From Sandaracinus amylolyticus (GTDB lineage: Bacteria; Myxococcota_A; Polyangia; Polyangiales; Sandaracinaceae), in assembly GCF_000737325.1 (NCBI RefSeq), contig NZ_CP011125.1, positions 7,192,001-7,256,000 of the forward strand: a stretch of DNA of 64,000 nt. Reading direction: 5' to 3'. The position numbers were made by a program, and so were the translations under genes. Within the stretch, counting starts at the first letter, position 1; each line of letters opens with the position of its first letter. Shown piece by piece: positions 47,001 through 53,643 of this stretch. Under the pieces are notes generated by a model. It saw only the letters and a program-made list of their open reading frames with translations, ran no database searches and had not been told where the DNA came from.

Positions 47001-47660
47001 TCGAGCAGCCAGCGCGTGTTCCGCTACACGGACCCGAGCGGTGCGTGGGCTCCCGAGGTCTGGGATCTCGGCGCGCCGAGCGGGACCTACACGGGCTTCA
47101 TCAACGCGCTGACCAGCGATGGAACGTCGCTGATCGCCGTCGAGGAACGGCTCACGAGCGGCACGACCGTACGGAACGCGCGCGTGTTCCAGCTGTCGAC
47201 GACGACCGCGGGACCGCCGGCGGCGCTCGGCCAGATCCAAGACGGCTACAACGTGACCGGCGTCGCGGCCGACGCGCAGTTCCTGTACTTCTTCGGTCGC
47301 GCGCCCGGCGCGAGTCGACCGGATCTCTACCGCCTCGCGCGGGCCGATCTCGCGGGAGGGACGCCCGTGCTGCCCACGCGCATCTACACGTTCCCCGCCA
47401 GCACCGGACCGTCGTCGTCGGCCGCCGCCGAGATGGCGCTCGACGACCTCACGTCACCTCGGTACCTCTATCTGTCGGGTGACGCGGGCTCGATCCACGT
47501 GATCGAGAATCCCGCTGGCGAGAGCCCGCGCTACCTCGGCGCGATCTGGCGCGGCGAGTCCGGCGACGGCGCCTGGGATCTACAGCGCTCGACCGGCGAC
47601 ATCTTCGTCTTCTCCACGTCGCTCGAGCGCCAGGGCGCTTGGTACCGACTGGAGCGCTGA
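44073..47660 (+). CDS. Giant SbsA-Ig-like lipoprotein 4
   Basis: 1,195 residues from the ATG opening MTNSTIRR, with TGAGGA nine bases ahead and an ALAGC lipobox. An alternative ATG five codons upstream lacks a site. Ig-like repeats: ITFSEPMRMGTW, IRFSEPMDQGAG, VSFDEDMDTAIT, LAFSETMDESTA. Then GASCADPL, GETCETAW and GSSCATAI domains and an end similar to the paralogues (IHVIENPAGESPRYLGAIW). It starts 21 bases after paralogue 3, so the pair is cotranscribed. Confidence 0.85.
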   Translation: MTNSTIRRALLALVLALAGCERDDTVIPPADAHVPTVDGGTDAAAPDRTAPTIVDTDPDEGSVDVARDRAVTITFSEPMRMGTWSARAEGELVVGADASVDGETLTIDAPDGWPAASEIEIRLDDDWRDGAGNLVARPFVLRFTTADDDGPAVVESSPAEGASDVSVRAGALQIRFSEPMDQGAGTVRLEGGPGSLDATAPSWSATAVTYPLVDLAHDTSYRVVLEGFRDLAGNALDATTLGGDAVLDFTTGPDDEAPRAIASRPVEGHVDVGVLELGGTLEVSFDEDMDTAITSVPIHVGTDAPVDVDVSWPDARRAEIAVAGRLRLDRAIRVDLRGLRDVAGNALAPEPYLVDGELDFLTGTDAFVPFVVASTPLEAATGVTNPVGEVRLAFSETMDESTAEVTVRDNVGGTFTVTGTWTGAGTTLIVPFEFRAGRTYEVDARALRDRTGTPLSDAHAYLGDGVLDFTTATPTGASCADPLQLEHGTTDPATGRTTFLLRGNLRTRNNGSQSCDVEGHGGQDAVVQYTKTTPDLSDASGNGRALRITATTATNNVDLEVFRGVCDPRDPAAASAMVRCAMDQRTWDVVLDVPAGDYFLWVANTASRGDITITVEEVATLRDGETCETAWDTTSAIYTAPTAPGAPHVWDVPASLGSSVDVDDANGPDDGLACVETERDDVVLSFTKSEADTVLDVSVTASTFTIASELVFGGCRPDAPGATRGACVSGAGTGGRRFTARGPAGPVHVWLSSGLSGRTFSGARVEIREIPASVAPGSSCATAIPIAPGTSVPVMPDHAARYDAPSCFTPAANVTWYAFDSTEQLTHVRADLGGAIALVDAASGRTIGCADDASVRPLFHFAPIGSRVCVAIESGALIRSLAVEPIDYDGAGAQPAARVPIDPPSLAGTVFDDYDRETWLAATPTRLYQNMGLLAVIDAPAAGGPSHLEGGLDVHAAGRAAVTVGEALFAVTQASLSSSQRVFRYTDPSGAWAPEVWDLGAPSGTYTGFINALTSDGTSLIAVEERLTSGTTVRNARVFQLSTTTAGPPAALGQIQDGYNVTGVAADAQFLYFFGRAPGASRPDLYRLARADLAGGTPVLPTRIYTFPASTGPSSSAAAEMALDDLTSPRYLYLSGDAGSIHVIENPAGESPRYLGAIWRGESGDGAWDLQRSTGDIFVFSTSLERQGAWYRLER

Positions 47661-47682
47661 CGATCCGGCATCGCCCCTGCTT

Positions 47683-47707
47683 GGTCCTCCTCTCGCCGAG
47701 GAGGACC
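47683..47707 (+). promoter_or_regulatory. Hairpin that encloses the BON-gene ribosome-binding site
   Basis: Exact 10-base arms GGTCCTCCTC (47683-47692) and GAGGAGGACC (47698-47707) with a TCGCC loop. The 3' arm contains GAGGAGG, the only Shine-Dalgarno sequence for the ATG at 47713. Folding would hide it. There is no T tract, so it fits translational control or shielding better than termination. Confidence 0.6.
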
Positions 47708-47712
47708 GAGCC

Positions 47713-49293
47713 ATGCCGAGACCCCGAGCCTCACGAGATGCGCGCTGCGGTGCGCGCGCGCTGATCGTCTGCCTCGGAGGCGCTTCGCTGCTCGCGTGTG
47801 GCGGTGAGCCGCAGCGAACGACGGTGCAGCGACCTCGCGCGACCACCACGCGACCGGCCGCGACCGCGTCGCGCGGCGTCGCGACGCGCACCGAGGAGAC
47901 CGCGCACGATCGCACCTCGATCGACGACGAGGACATCGGCGCCGCGCTGAGGCGGCGCCTTGCGCGCGACGACGCGCTCCCCCCGAACGCCGTCGCGGTC
48001 GCGATCGATCGGGGCGTCGCCACGCTGAGCGGCACCGTCCCGCACCTGCCCGCTGCGCGACGCGCGCGCGCGATCGCCGCCTCGACGCGCGGCGTGGTCG
48101 ACGTGGTCTCGCGCATCGAGGTCCGCGGCGCGGCGCGCGGCGACGAGACGCTCGAGGACGAGGTCCGCCGCGCGATCCAGCTCGATCCCGCGATGGCGGA
48201 TCGCGCGATCGAGATCGAGGTCCACGACTCCGTCGTCACGCTCCGCAGCGTCGTCGGGACGCTCACCGAGGCGCGCCTCGCGGAAGAGATCGCGGGCTCC
48301 GTGCGCGGCGTACGCGCCGTCCAGAACGACCTCCAGCTCGAGCCGATGGGCGACCCGACCGACGAGCAGATCCGCGCCGCGGTGCTCGCGCGCATCGAGC
48401 GCGACGTGCGCATCGATCCCGCCGGCATCGACGTGATGGTCGACGACGGCACGGTCGCGCTCTCGGGCGTCGTCGGCAGCGTCGCCGAGCGCGACGTCGC
48501 GCACGAGCTCGCCGAGGTCTCGGGCGCGCGCGTGATCGATCCCCACGCGCTCGAGGTGCAGTGGTGGACGCGCGACACGCTGCGCCGCGACGCGACACCG
48601 CTCGACGACGGCCGCATCACCAGCGCGGTGCGTGACACGATCACGAACGATCCGCGCGTCCGCGCGCCGAACCTCGCGATCGGCGTCACGTCCGGGCTCG
48701 CGACGCTGCGCGGGATCGTGCCGAGCGCGTACGCGCGCGCGTCGGCGACGGAGGACGCGCTGAACGTCGTCGGGGTCCGGCGCGTCGGCGATCAGCTCCA
48801 GGTGCAGACCGACGCGGTCGAGAACGGCGAGCTCCAGCAGCGCGTCGCCGAGCGCCTCGCGGCGAGCGCGTGGACGAGCGAGAGCGAGATCGACGTCGAG
48901 GCGCGCGAAGGACGCGTGACGTTGCGCGGCACGGTCCCTTCGCGGTTCCTCGAGCGGGCTGCGCGCGACGTCGCGACGCGGATCGTCGGCGTGCGCGAGG
49001 TCGCGGACGAGATCGCGCTCGAGGAAGACGTCGAGCCGCTCGAGGACTGGGAGCTCGCCGCCGAAGTGCAGAGCGGGCTCGAGTGGAACCCGTTCCTCGA
49101 CCGCATGAACGTGCAGGTCACCGCGAGCGAAGGCGTCGCGACGCTGCGCGGCGAGGTCGACGACGTGCGCGCCTTTCGGGAGGCCGAGCGCGAGGCGGAA
49201 GCCGCAGGCGCGCTCGAGGTCGTCAACGAGCTCTCGATCCGCGCCGTCGAGAGCGTCGCACCGCGCACGCCTGCGCCGGTGCGCATCGAGTAG
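47713..49293 (+). CDS. Lipoprotein with six BON domains
   Basis: 526 residues. Signal with an LLAC lipobox and a Thr/Arg-rich linker to residue 70. Six BON domains of about 68 residues follow. Each has a hydrophobic helix, a V-x(3)-G-x-(V/A)-x-L-x-G strand pair (GVATLSGTV, GTVALSGVV, GLATLRGIV, GRVTLRGTV, GVATLRGEV; the second copy reads SVVTLRSVV), and a VxxV-x-(N/D) end. BON domains bind phospholipid or envelope components; two-domain OsmY-type proteins are stress-related, and six copies is long for the family. A hairpin covers its ribosome site. Convergent with the kinase gene. Confidence 0.88.
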   Translation: MPRPRASRDARCGARALIVCLGGASLLACGGEPQRTTVQRPRATTTRPAATASRGVATRTEETAHDRTSIDDEDIGAALRRRLARDDALPPNAVAVAIDRGVATLSGTVPHLPAARRARAIAASTRGVVDVVSRIEVRGAARGDETLEDEVRRAIQLDPAMADRAIEIEVHDSVVTLRSVVGTLTEARLAEEIAGSVRGVRAVQNDLQLEPMGDPTDEQIRAAVLARIERDVRIDPAGIDVMVDDGTVALSGVVGSVAERDVAHELAEVSGARVIDPHALEVQWWTRDTLRRDATPLDDGRITSAVRDTITNDPRVRAPNLAIGVTSGLATLRGIVPSAYARASATEDALNVVGVRRVGDQLQVQTDAVENGELQQRVAERLAASAWTSESEIDVEAREGRVTLRGTVPSRFLERAARDVATRIVGVREVADEIALEEDVEPLEDWELAAEVQSGLEWNPFLDRMNVQVTASEGVATLRGEVDDVRAFREAEREAEAAGALEVVNELSIRAVESVAPRTPAPVRIE

Positions 49294-49316
49294 AAAACTG
49301 AGTCCGACTCATTTTC
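49293..49316. promoter_or_regulatory. Palindrome GAAAACTGAGTC-C-GACTCATTTTC
   Basis: Near-perfect inverted repeat in the 21-base gap between the convergent BON and kinase genes; TGAGTCCGACTCA is its core. It reaches into the kinase stop codon and shares 16 of 19 bases with the element at 21872-21890. It could act as a small bidirectional terminator or as an operator; I cannot tell which. Confidence 0.4.
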
Positions 49317-50331
49317 ACTCGACGTCCTCGATCTCCTCGAGCTCGATCTCGGTCGTCCCCGCCCCAGGCGCGTGGCTCTTCGGCGCCTCCGGCCGCGCCC
49401 ACTCGACGAGCGATGCGATCGTCCGCGCGTCGACGGGCTCGGGCGCCGCGCGCAGCACGTCGACCAGCGCCCGCGCCATCTCGTGCGCGCTCTCGAAGCG
49501 ACCCGCCGCGTCCTTCGCCAGGGCGCGATGCACCGTCGCCGCGAGCGCCTCGGGGATGTCGGGACGGATCGTGCGCAGGTCGGGCACACGCGCGTCGTGC
49601 ACCATGAACATCACCTGCATGTCGCTCGGCGCCTCGAACAGACGGCGCCCCGCGAGCGCCTCCCAGAGCACGATGCCGACCGCGAAGAGATCGGTGCGCA
49701 CGCTCGCCGGCGCGCCCTTCAGCATCTCGGGCGCGACGTAGCTGAGCTTGCCCTTGATCGCGTCGGGCCTCGTCATCGTCGAGCGATCCGCGGCGCGCGC
49801 GATGCCGAAGTCCGTGAGCTTCACGTACCCGAGCGCGCCCACGCGGACGTTGTGCGGCGTCACGTCGCGATGGAACACCGGAGAGACGACGCCGCCCGCG
49901 TCGCGCCGCTCGTGCGCCGCGCCGAGCGCGCCGAGCACCTGCACGACGATCTCGGCCATCACGGTCCACGGCGTCGGCTGCGCCGCGCCCACGAACGCGT
50001 CGACGAGCTCCTGCAGATCGACGCCCTCGATCCACTCGAGCACGAGGAAGTGATGCCCCGCGTCGTCCGCGCCGAAGTCGTGGATCTGCGCGATGCCCGG
50101 GTGCTGCAGCTCCGAGACGACGCGCGACTCCTCCACGAACATCGCGACGAACTCCTGCGACGTCGCGAGGTGCGGGATGATCCGCTTCACCGCGACCGGC
50201 CGCGAGAACCCGGCCGCGCCGAGCGTCCGCGCCTTCCACACGACGGCCATGCCGCCCGTGCCCGCCTTCCGGAGGAGCTCGTACTTGCCCGCGAGGATCG
50301 TCCCCGGCTCGTCGCGCACCAGCGTGATCAT
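49315..50331 (-). CDS. Soluble Ser/Thr protein kinase
   Basis: 338 residues. Gly loop GTGGMAVVWKA (about 24-34), VAVKRI Lys (about 49), catalytic HRDVTPHNV with Asp as base, DFGIA, and the APE-type APEML; all needed residues are present. The C-terminal 60 residues are acidic and without a membrane helix, so it is cytoplasmic, unlike many PASTA- or TPR-linked myxobacterial kinases. Last gene of a run with a response regulator and a deaminase, 19 bases after the latter. Substrates unknown; control of the neighbouring response regulator is possible. Confidence 0.93.
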   Translation of the reverse strand: MITLVRDEPGTILAGKYELLRKAGTGGMAVVWKARTLGAAGFSRPVAVKRIIPHLATSQEFVAMFVEESRVVSELQHPGIAQIHDFGADDAGHHFLVLEWIEGVDLQELVDAFVGAAQPTPWTVMAEIVVQVLGALGAAHERRDAGGVVSPVFHRDVTPHNVRVGALGYVKLTDFGIARAADRSTMTRPDAIKGKLSYVAPEMLKGAPASVRTDLFAVGIVLWEALAGRRLFEAPSDMQVMFMVHDARVPDLRTIRPDIPEALAATVHRALAKDAAGRFESAHEMARALVDVLRAAPEPVDARTIASLVEWARPEAPKSHAPGAGTTEIELEEIEDVE

Positions 50332-50350
50332 CGGTGCGCGATTCTACGCC

Positions 50351-50818
50351 TCATCGCTTCGCGTGCGGGTGGTACGCGTCGATCCACGGCGCGAGCGAGC
50401 GCGCGACCTCGGGCTCGAGCACGCCCTCGATCACCTCGACGCCCGCGCCGCGCAGGATCGTGAGCCCTTCGCCGTTCACGCGCGGATGCGGATCGCGCAT
50501 GCCGATCACCACGCGCGCGATGCGGTGCTCGACGATCGCCAGCGCGCACGCCGGGGTGCGGCCGTGGAAGGAGCAGGGCTCGAGCGTCGAGTAGATCGTC
50601 GCGCCCTCGAGCGACGCCCCGCGCGAGAGCGCGGACTTGATCGCCGCGATCTCCGCGTGGTCGCTGCCGGGAGGATGGGTGTGCCCGTCGCCGATGACCT
50701 CGCCGTCCTTCGCGATCACCGCGCCGACCCACGGGTTGTCTCCGGTGTGTCCGCGGGCGCGCTCCGCCTGGGCGAGCGCGAGTCGCATGAACCGCTCGTC
50801 ATCGATCGAGACCGCCAC
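50351..50818 (-). CDS. Stand-alone RibD-type deaminase domain protein
   Basis: About 155 residues from a GTG (VAVSIDDERFMRLALAQ); the ORF is open to another GTG at 50872, which would add 18 non-conserved residues. Zinc cytidine-deaminase-type motifs are HAE and PCSFHGRTPAC, with NPWVGAVI at the start, as in the deaminase half of RibD. RibD performs the second step of riboflavin synthesis and usually carries a reductase domain, which is absent here. No riboflavin genes are near. It may supply the deaminase step or act on another pyrimidine or nucleoside. Sits between a response regulator and a kinase. Confidence 0.82.
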   Translation of the reverse strand: MAVSIDDERFMRLALAQAERARGHTGDNPWVGAVIAKDGEVIGDGHTHPPGSDHAEIAAIKSALSRGASLEGATIYSTLEPCSFHGRTPACALAIVEHRIARVVIGMRDPHPRVNGEGLTILRGAGVEVIEGVLEPEVARSLAPWIDAYHPHAKR

Positions 50819-50875
50819 CGAGCGGCTCTTCTGGTCCTGCGGGCTGCCCTCGGCAAGCCGCAGGGCGCGCACCCG

Positions 50876-51280
50876 TCAGATCGCGCCGCGCGCTTCCGCG
50901 ATCGCGCGCACGAGGTCGGGCAGCTTCGCCAGCTCGATCGGCTTGCAGAGGTACGCGTCGAGGTGCCGCACGACGTCGGGTGTGGGCGACACTTCGCCCG
51001 TCACCGCGATGATCGCGGCGCGCCGCGTCTCCGCGCGGGCTCGCAAGGCCGCGGCGAGATCACGCCCGTGCTCGTCGCCGAGCGCGAGGTCGGTGATCAC
51101 GACGTGCGGTGTGGAGCGCGCAGCGCGCGCGAGCGCCTCGGTCACCGACGCACAGGCCCACACGTCGAGCCCCGCGTGCACGAGCATCTCGACCATCATC
51201 TCGCGTGTGTGCAAGTCGTCCTCGACGACCAGCACGGAGAGCGTGATCTCGTTCGAGCTCGACGGCGCGTGGCGCCCCAT
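50876..51280 (-). CDS. Single-domain response regulator (CheY-like)
   Basis: 134 residues; GGAGG lies seven bases before the ATG opening MGRHAPSS, which decides this start over two upstream ones. Receiver domain with the acidic pair VEDD, phospho-acceptor Asp in ITDLAL, Thr in AVTGE and Lys in LCKPIE. No output domain, so it works by protein contact. No histidine kinase is adjacent; the downstream Ser/Thr kinase is in the same run. A strong hairpin lies upstream. Confidence 0.9.
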   Translation of the reverse strand: MGRHAPSSSNEITLSVLVVEDDLHTREMMVEMLVHAGLDVWACASVTEALARAARSTPHVVITDLALGDEHGRDLAAALRARAETRRAAIIAVTGEVSPTPDVVRHLDAYLCKPIELAKLPDLVRAIAEARGAI

Positions 51281-51324
51281 CCAGTCACCTCCGCGGGTCC
51301 GATGATTCATCTCCGCAGAGGCCC

Positions 51325-51357
51325 GAGCCCATGTCGGGGAGAACCCCGACAGGGCTC
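51325..51357 (-). terminator. Strong hairpin upstream of the response regulator
   Basis: Arms GAGCCC-A-TGTCGGGG (51325-51339) and CCCCGACA-GGGCTC (51344-51357), 14 pairs with one bulged A and an AGAA loop. It lies between the AgmX-type operon and the response regulator gene on the minus strand. No T tract is present, so it could be a terminator or a structured 5' leader. Confidence 0.5.
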
Positions 51358-51414
51358 GCACGGTGCGACGCTACTCACGCGCGAGCGATCGCCCGAGCAC
51401 GCGCGACCAACGGC

Positions 51415-51509
51415 CGACCACGACCACGCTCACGACCACGACCACGCTCACGATCGAGCCCGCCGCGGCCGCCGTCGATCGCCCACGTGGTCGTGGTCGT
51501 GGTCGTGGT
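51415..51509. repeat. Inverted arrays of a CGACCA/TGGTCG microrepeat
   Basis: The 18-base unit CGACCACGACCACGCTCA occurs twice exactly (51415-51432, 51433-51450), then (CGTGGT) four times (51486-51509) in the opposite sense. The arms can pair into a long stem around about 36 bases. It sits just past the AgmX-type gene stop and may end that transcript. Slippage-prone. Confidence 0.8.
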
Positions 51510-51557
51510 CGTCGTCGAGCTCGACGCCGACGGCGCCGTCCCCAGCGCGAAGAACGC

Positions 51558-53120
51558 TCAGCCGCCCTGCGCGCCGAAGATGAACGGGAACTCGACGGTG
51601 ACCTCGCCGCCGTCGGGCTGCGGGAAACGCCACCCTCGCACCTGACGCACCAGGCAGCCCTCGACGCGCGGATTGCCCATCGTGCTGCGCGCGATGCGCG
51701 AGCTCGTCACCGCGCCCTGCAGGTTGATGCGCCAGCTCACCTCGACGCGCCCACGCAGGTTCGGCTGACGCTGCAGCTCGGTCTCGTAGCAGTAGCGCAC
51801 CGCGGCCTGGTTCTGTCGCACCACGCGCATGATCTGCTCGGGCGACAGGTAACCGTTCACGCGCGGCGTGCCGGTCGACACCGCGATGCGCGCTTCGGTG
51901 CGCTGCCGACCCGGCGCGCCCGGTCCACCACGACCGCGACCACCACCGCTGCCGCTGCCGACACCGACGCCGGTGCCGACACCACCACCGCCGAAGAGCG
52001 TGCCCGGCCCGGTGCCGCCACCACCGCCGCCCTCACCGCGCAGCCCGGTGCCTCCGCTGCCGCGCCCATACACCGTGCGCGACGATCCGAGGCCACCGAG
52101 GATGTCGCTCACGCTCGGTCCGTCCTGCAGCGCCGAGAGCGGCGAGTCGTCCGCGCCGGGATCCGCGAGCACTCCGAGGAGGCCCATCTTGCGCACGCGC
52201 GCCGCGGCACCGCCGGTGACCTCGCCCTCCATCTCGGTCCGCTCTTGCGTCGCGTCGCGACGGCCCACACGCCCTTCTTCGCCCTCGTGCTGTCGACCGC
52301 CCGCCTCTTCGCGATCCTGGATGCCGGGATCGTTCGTGTCGGTGCCGCTCGGGCGCTCGGGCTCGAGGATGTCCTCCGGGGGCGGCGTGATCAGGAAGCG
52401 CTGGACGAGGTCGTGCGGGAGCTCGAGGGGATCGAGCGGATCCATCTCGGCGCGCGCGACGAAGAAGAAGAGCATCAGCGCCGCGTGCACCGCCACCGAG
52501 AGCAGGAAGCTCGCGACGTTGGTCCAGCTCGGCGCGAGCGCCATGCCCGGGCGGCGCGCCGCGCGCACGTGCTGGAAGAACAGCGCGCCGGTGCCGATCG
52601 TGAGCACGCCGTAGTCGTCGGGCCCGAGGTCGATCGTCCCGCGCGACGCGAACGACGCCGCGTCGTGTCGCTCGCCGCCGATCCAGATCGCGCCGCCGAG
52701 CTCGCCGAGCTCGCTGGTGCGCAGTCGATAGCCGTGCCCCGAGGGCTCGAGCACCGTCACGCGATCGCGATCGCTCTCGCCGAGCGCGCCCGGCATCGCG
52801 AGCACGACTTCCTTCACGTCGCGCGGGCTCACCATCACGACGATGCCGCGCAGGAACGACACGAGCCCCGCGACGACGAGCGCCCAGTGCGCGTACGACG
52901 GCGACGTCACGAACCACGCGACGACGAGCAGCGTGATCGCGAGCCCGACGTACGGGATCGCCGACACGACGCGTGGGACGACGCCGACCGTCGAGCCCTC
53001 GGTGCGCGTGCCGTCGAGCAGCACGGGCTTCGGCGCGTCGAGCGTCTCCTCCTGCTGTACCGTGCCGTTCCAGACGAGCGCGACGCGCAGCTTCCGTTCC
53101 GCCGAGGTGATCGCAGCCAC
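51558..53120 (-). CDS. AgmX/PglI-type protein with TonB-like C-terminus
   Basis: 520 residues from a GTG with GGAG ten bases ahead. Two membrane helices (about 55-71, 77-97) and a third (about 202-222) frame a folded segment; then a Gly-rich linker (about 350-425) with long GGGG runs and a C-terminal domain of about 85 residues. The latter reads YCYETELQRQPNLRGRVEVSWRINLQGAV..SRI..STMGNPRVEGCLVRQVRGWRFPQ, the AgmX/PglI C-terminal (TonB-like) signature. In Myxococcus, such proteins belong to the envelope-spanning gliding machinery, but the family is also found in species without known gliding. It follows a small secreted protein gene by 20 bases. Confidence 0.85.
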   Translation of the reverse strand: MAAITSAERKLRVALVWNGTVQQEETLDAPKPVLLDGTRTEGSTVGVVPRVVSAIPYVGLAITLLVVAWFVTSPSYAHWALVVAGLVSFLRGIVVMVSPRDVKEVVLAMPGALGESDRDRVTVLEPSGHGYRLRTSELGELGGAIWIGGERHDAASFASRGTIDLGPDDYGVLTIGTGALFFQHVRAARRPGMALAPSWTNVASFLLSVAVHAALMLFFFVARAEMDPLDPLELPHDLVQRFLITPPPEDILEPERPSGTDTNDPGIQDREEAGGRQHEGEEGRVGRRDATQERTEMEGEVTGGAAARVRKMGLLGVLADPGADDSPLSALQDGPSVSDILGGLGSSRTVYGRGSGGTGLRGEGGGGGGTGPGTLFGGGGVGTGVGVGSGSGGGRGRGGPGAPGRQRTEARIAVSTGTPRVNGYLSPEQIMRVVRQNQAAVRYCYETELQRQPNLRGRVEVSWRINLQGAVTSSRIARSTMGNPRVEGCLVRQVRGWRFPQPDGGEVTVEFPFIFGAQGG

Positions 53121-53140
53121 GTCGAGAAGACTCCGTACGC

Positions 53141-53515
53141 CTAGAAGGACTTGGAGCGCGCGGAGCGCTCCATCTCGGGCATGAACGATCGGTGCGGGAG
53201 GCGCGGTCGATCGAACTCCGCGCGCAGCCGGTTGAGGAAGTAGAGGAGCTGCGGCGACTTCAGCCGGCCCGACACGTCGAGCCCGCTGAAGCGGATCGCC
53301 TTCACCTTCTCGCCGCCCTCGCTGACCTCGCGGCTCTCCGCGTCGACGTCGTCGCCGGCGGTCTCGGGCGCGTCGGGCTCGCTCCCCGCGGGCGCACCGC
53401 GCTCGTCGCGCGCGCCTCCGCGGTCTTGCCCCACTGCCACGGAGACGATCGACAACGTGGTCGCGCAGAGCGCGAGCGCGAGAGATCGCCGGGCGGTCGC
53501 TCCGAGCCGGGTCAC
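53141..53515 (-). CDS. Small secreted protein upstream of the AgmX-type gene
   Basis: About 124 residues from a GTG before an Ala/Leu-rich signal (ARRSLALALCATTLSIVSVAVGQ). An acidic linker leads to a conserved-looking end: KAIRFSGLDVSGRLKSPQLLYFLNRLRAEFDRPRLPHRSFMPEMERS. I do not recognise a named family; the close coupling to the AgmX-type gene suggests a partner in the same envelope complex. No Shine-Dalgarno sequence is evident, so the start is uncertain. Confidence 0.65.
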   Translation of the reverse strand: MTRLGATARRSLALALCATTLSIVSVAVGQDRGGARDERGAPAGSEPDAPETAGDDVDAESREVSEGGEKVKAIRFSGLDVSGRLKSPQLLYFLNRLRAEFDRPRLPHRSFMPEMERSARSKSF

Positions 53516-53643
53516 GAGCGCGAGAGTGCCACGAACGGCGCTGGGCGCGGAAGCGTGAACCGATGCACGCCGCTCGTGCGCGCATCTCCGACGCCTGCCC
53601 ACCTCCGCGTGGCGCACCACGAGATCGTGTACGCTCGCGCGCG

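Noticed and set aside
40239-47240. A 2,333-codon minus-strand open frame opposite two giant lipoproteins
   Set aside because: Arg/Ala/Val/Asp-rich low-complexity translation without domain motifs; it mirrors the plus-strand paralogues. Long antisense frames are expected at this GC content.
51415-51509. Possible CRISPR array
   Set aside because: Units are 6 or 18 bases without unique spacers.
53536-53643. Longer start for the small secreted protein gene reaching into the TPR promoter
   Set aside because: The added residues are Arg-rich and non-conserved in appearance, and would precede the signal peptide.
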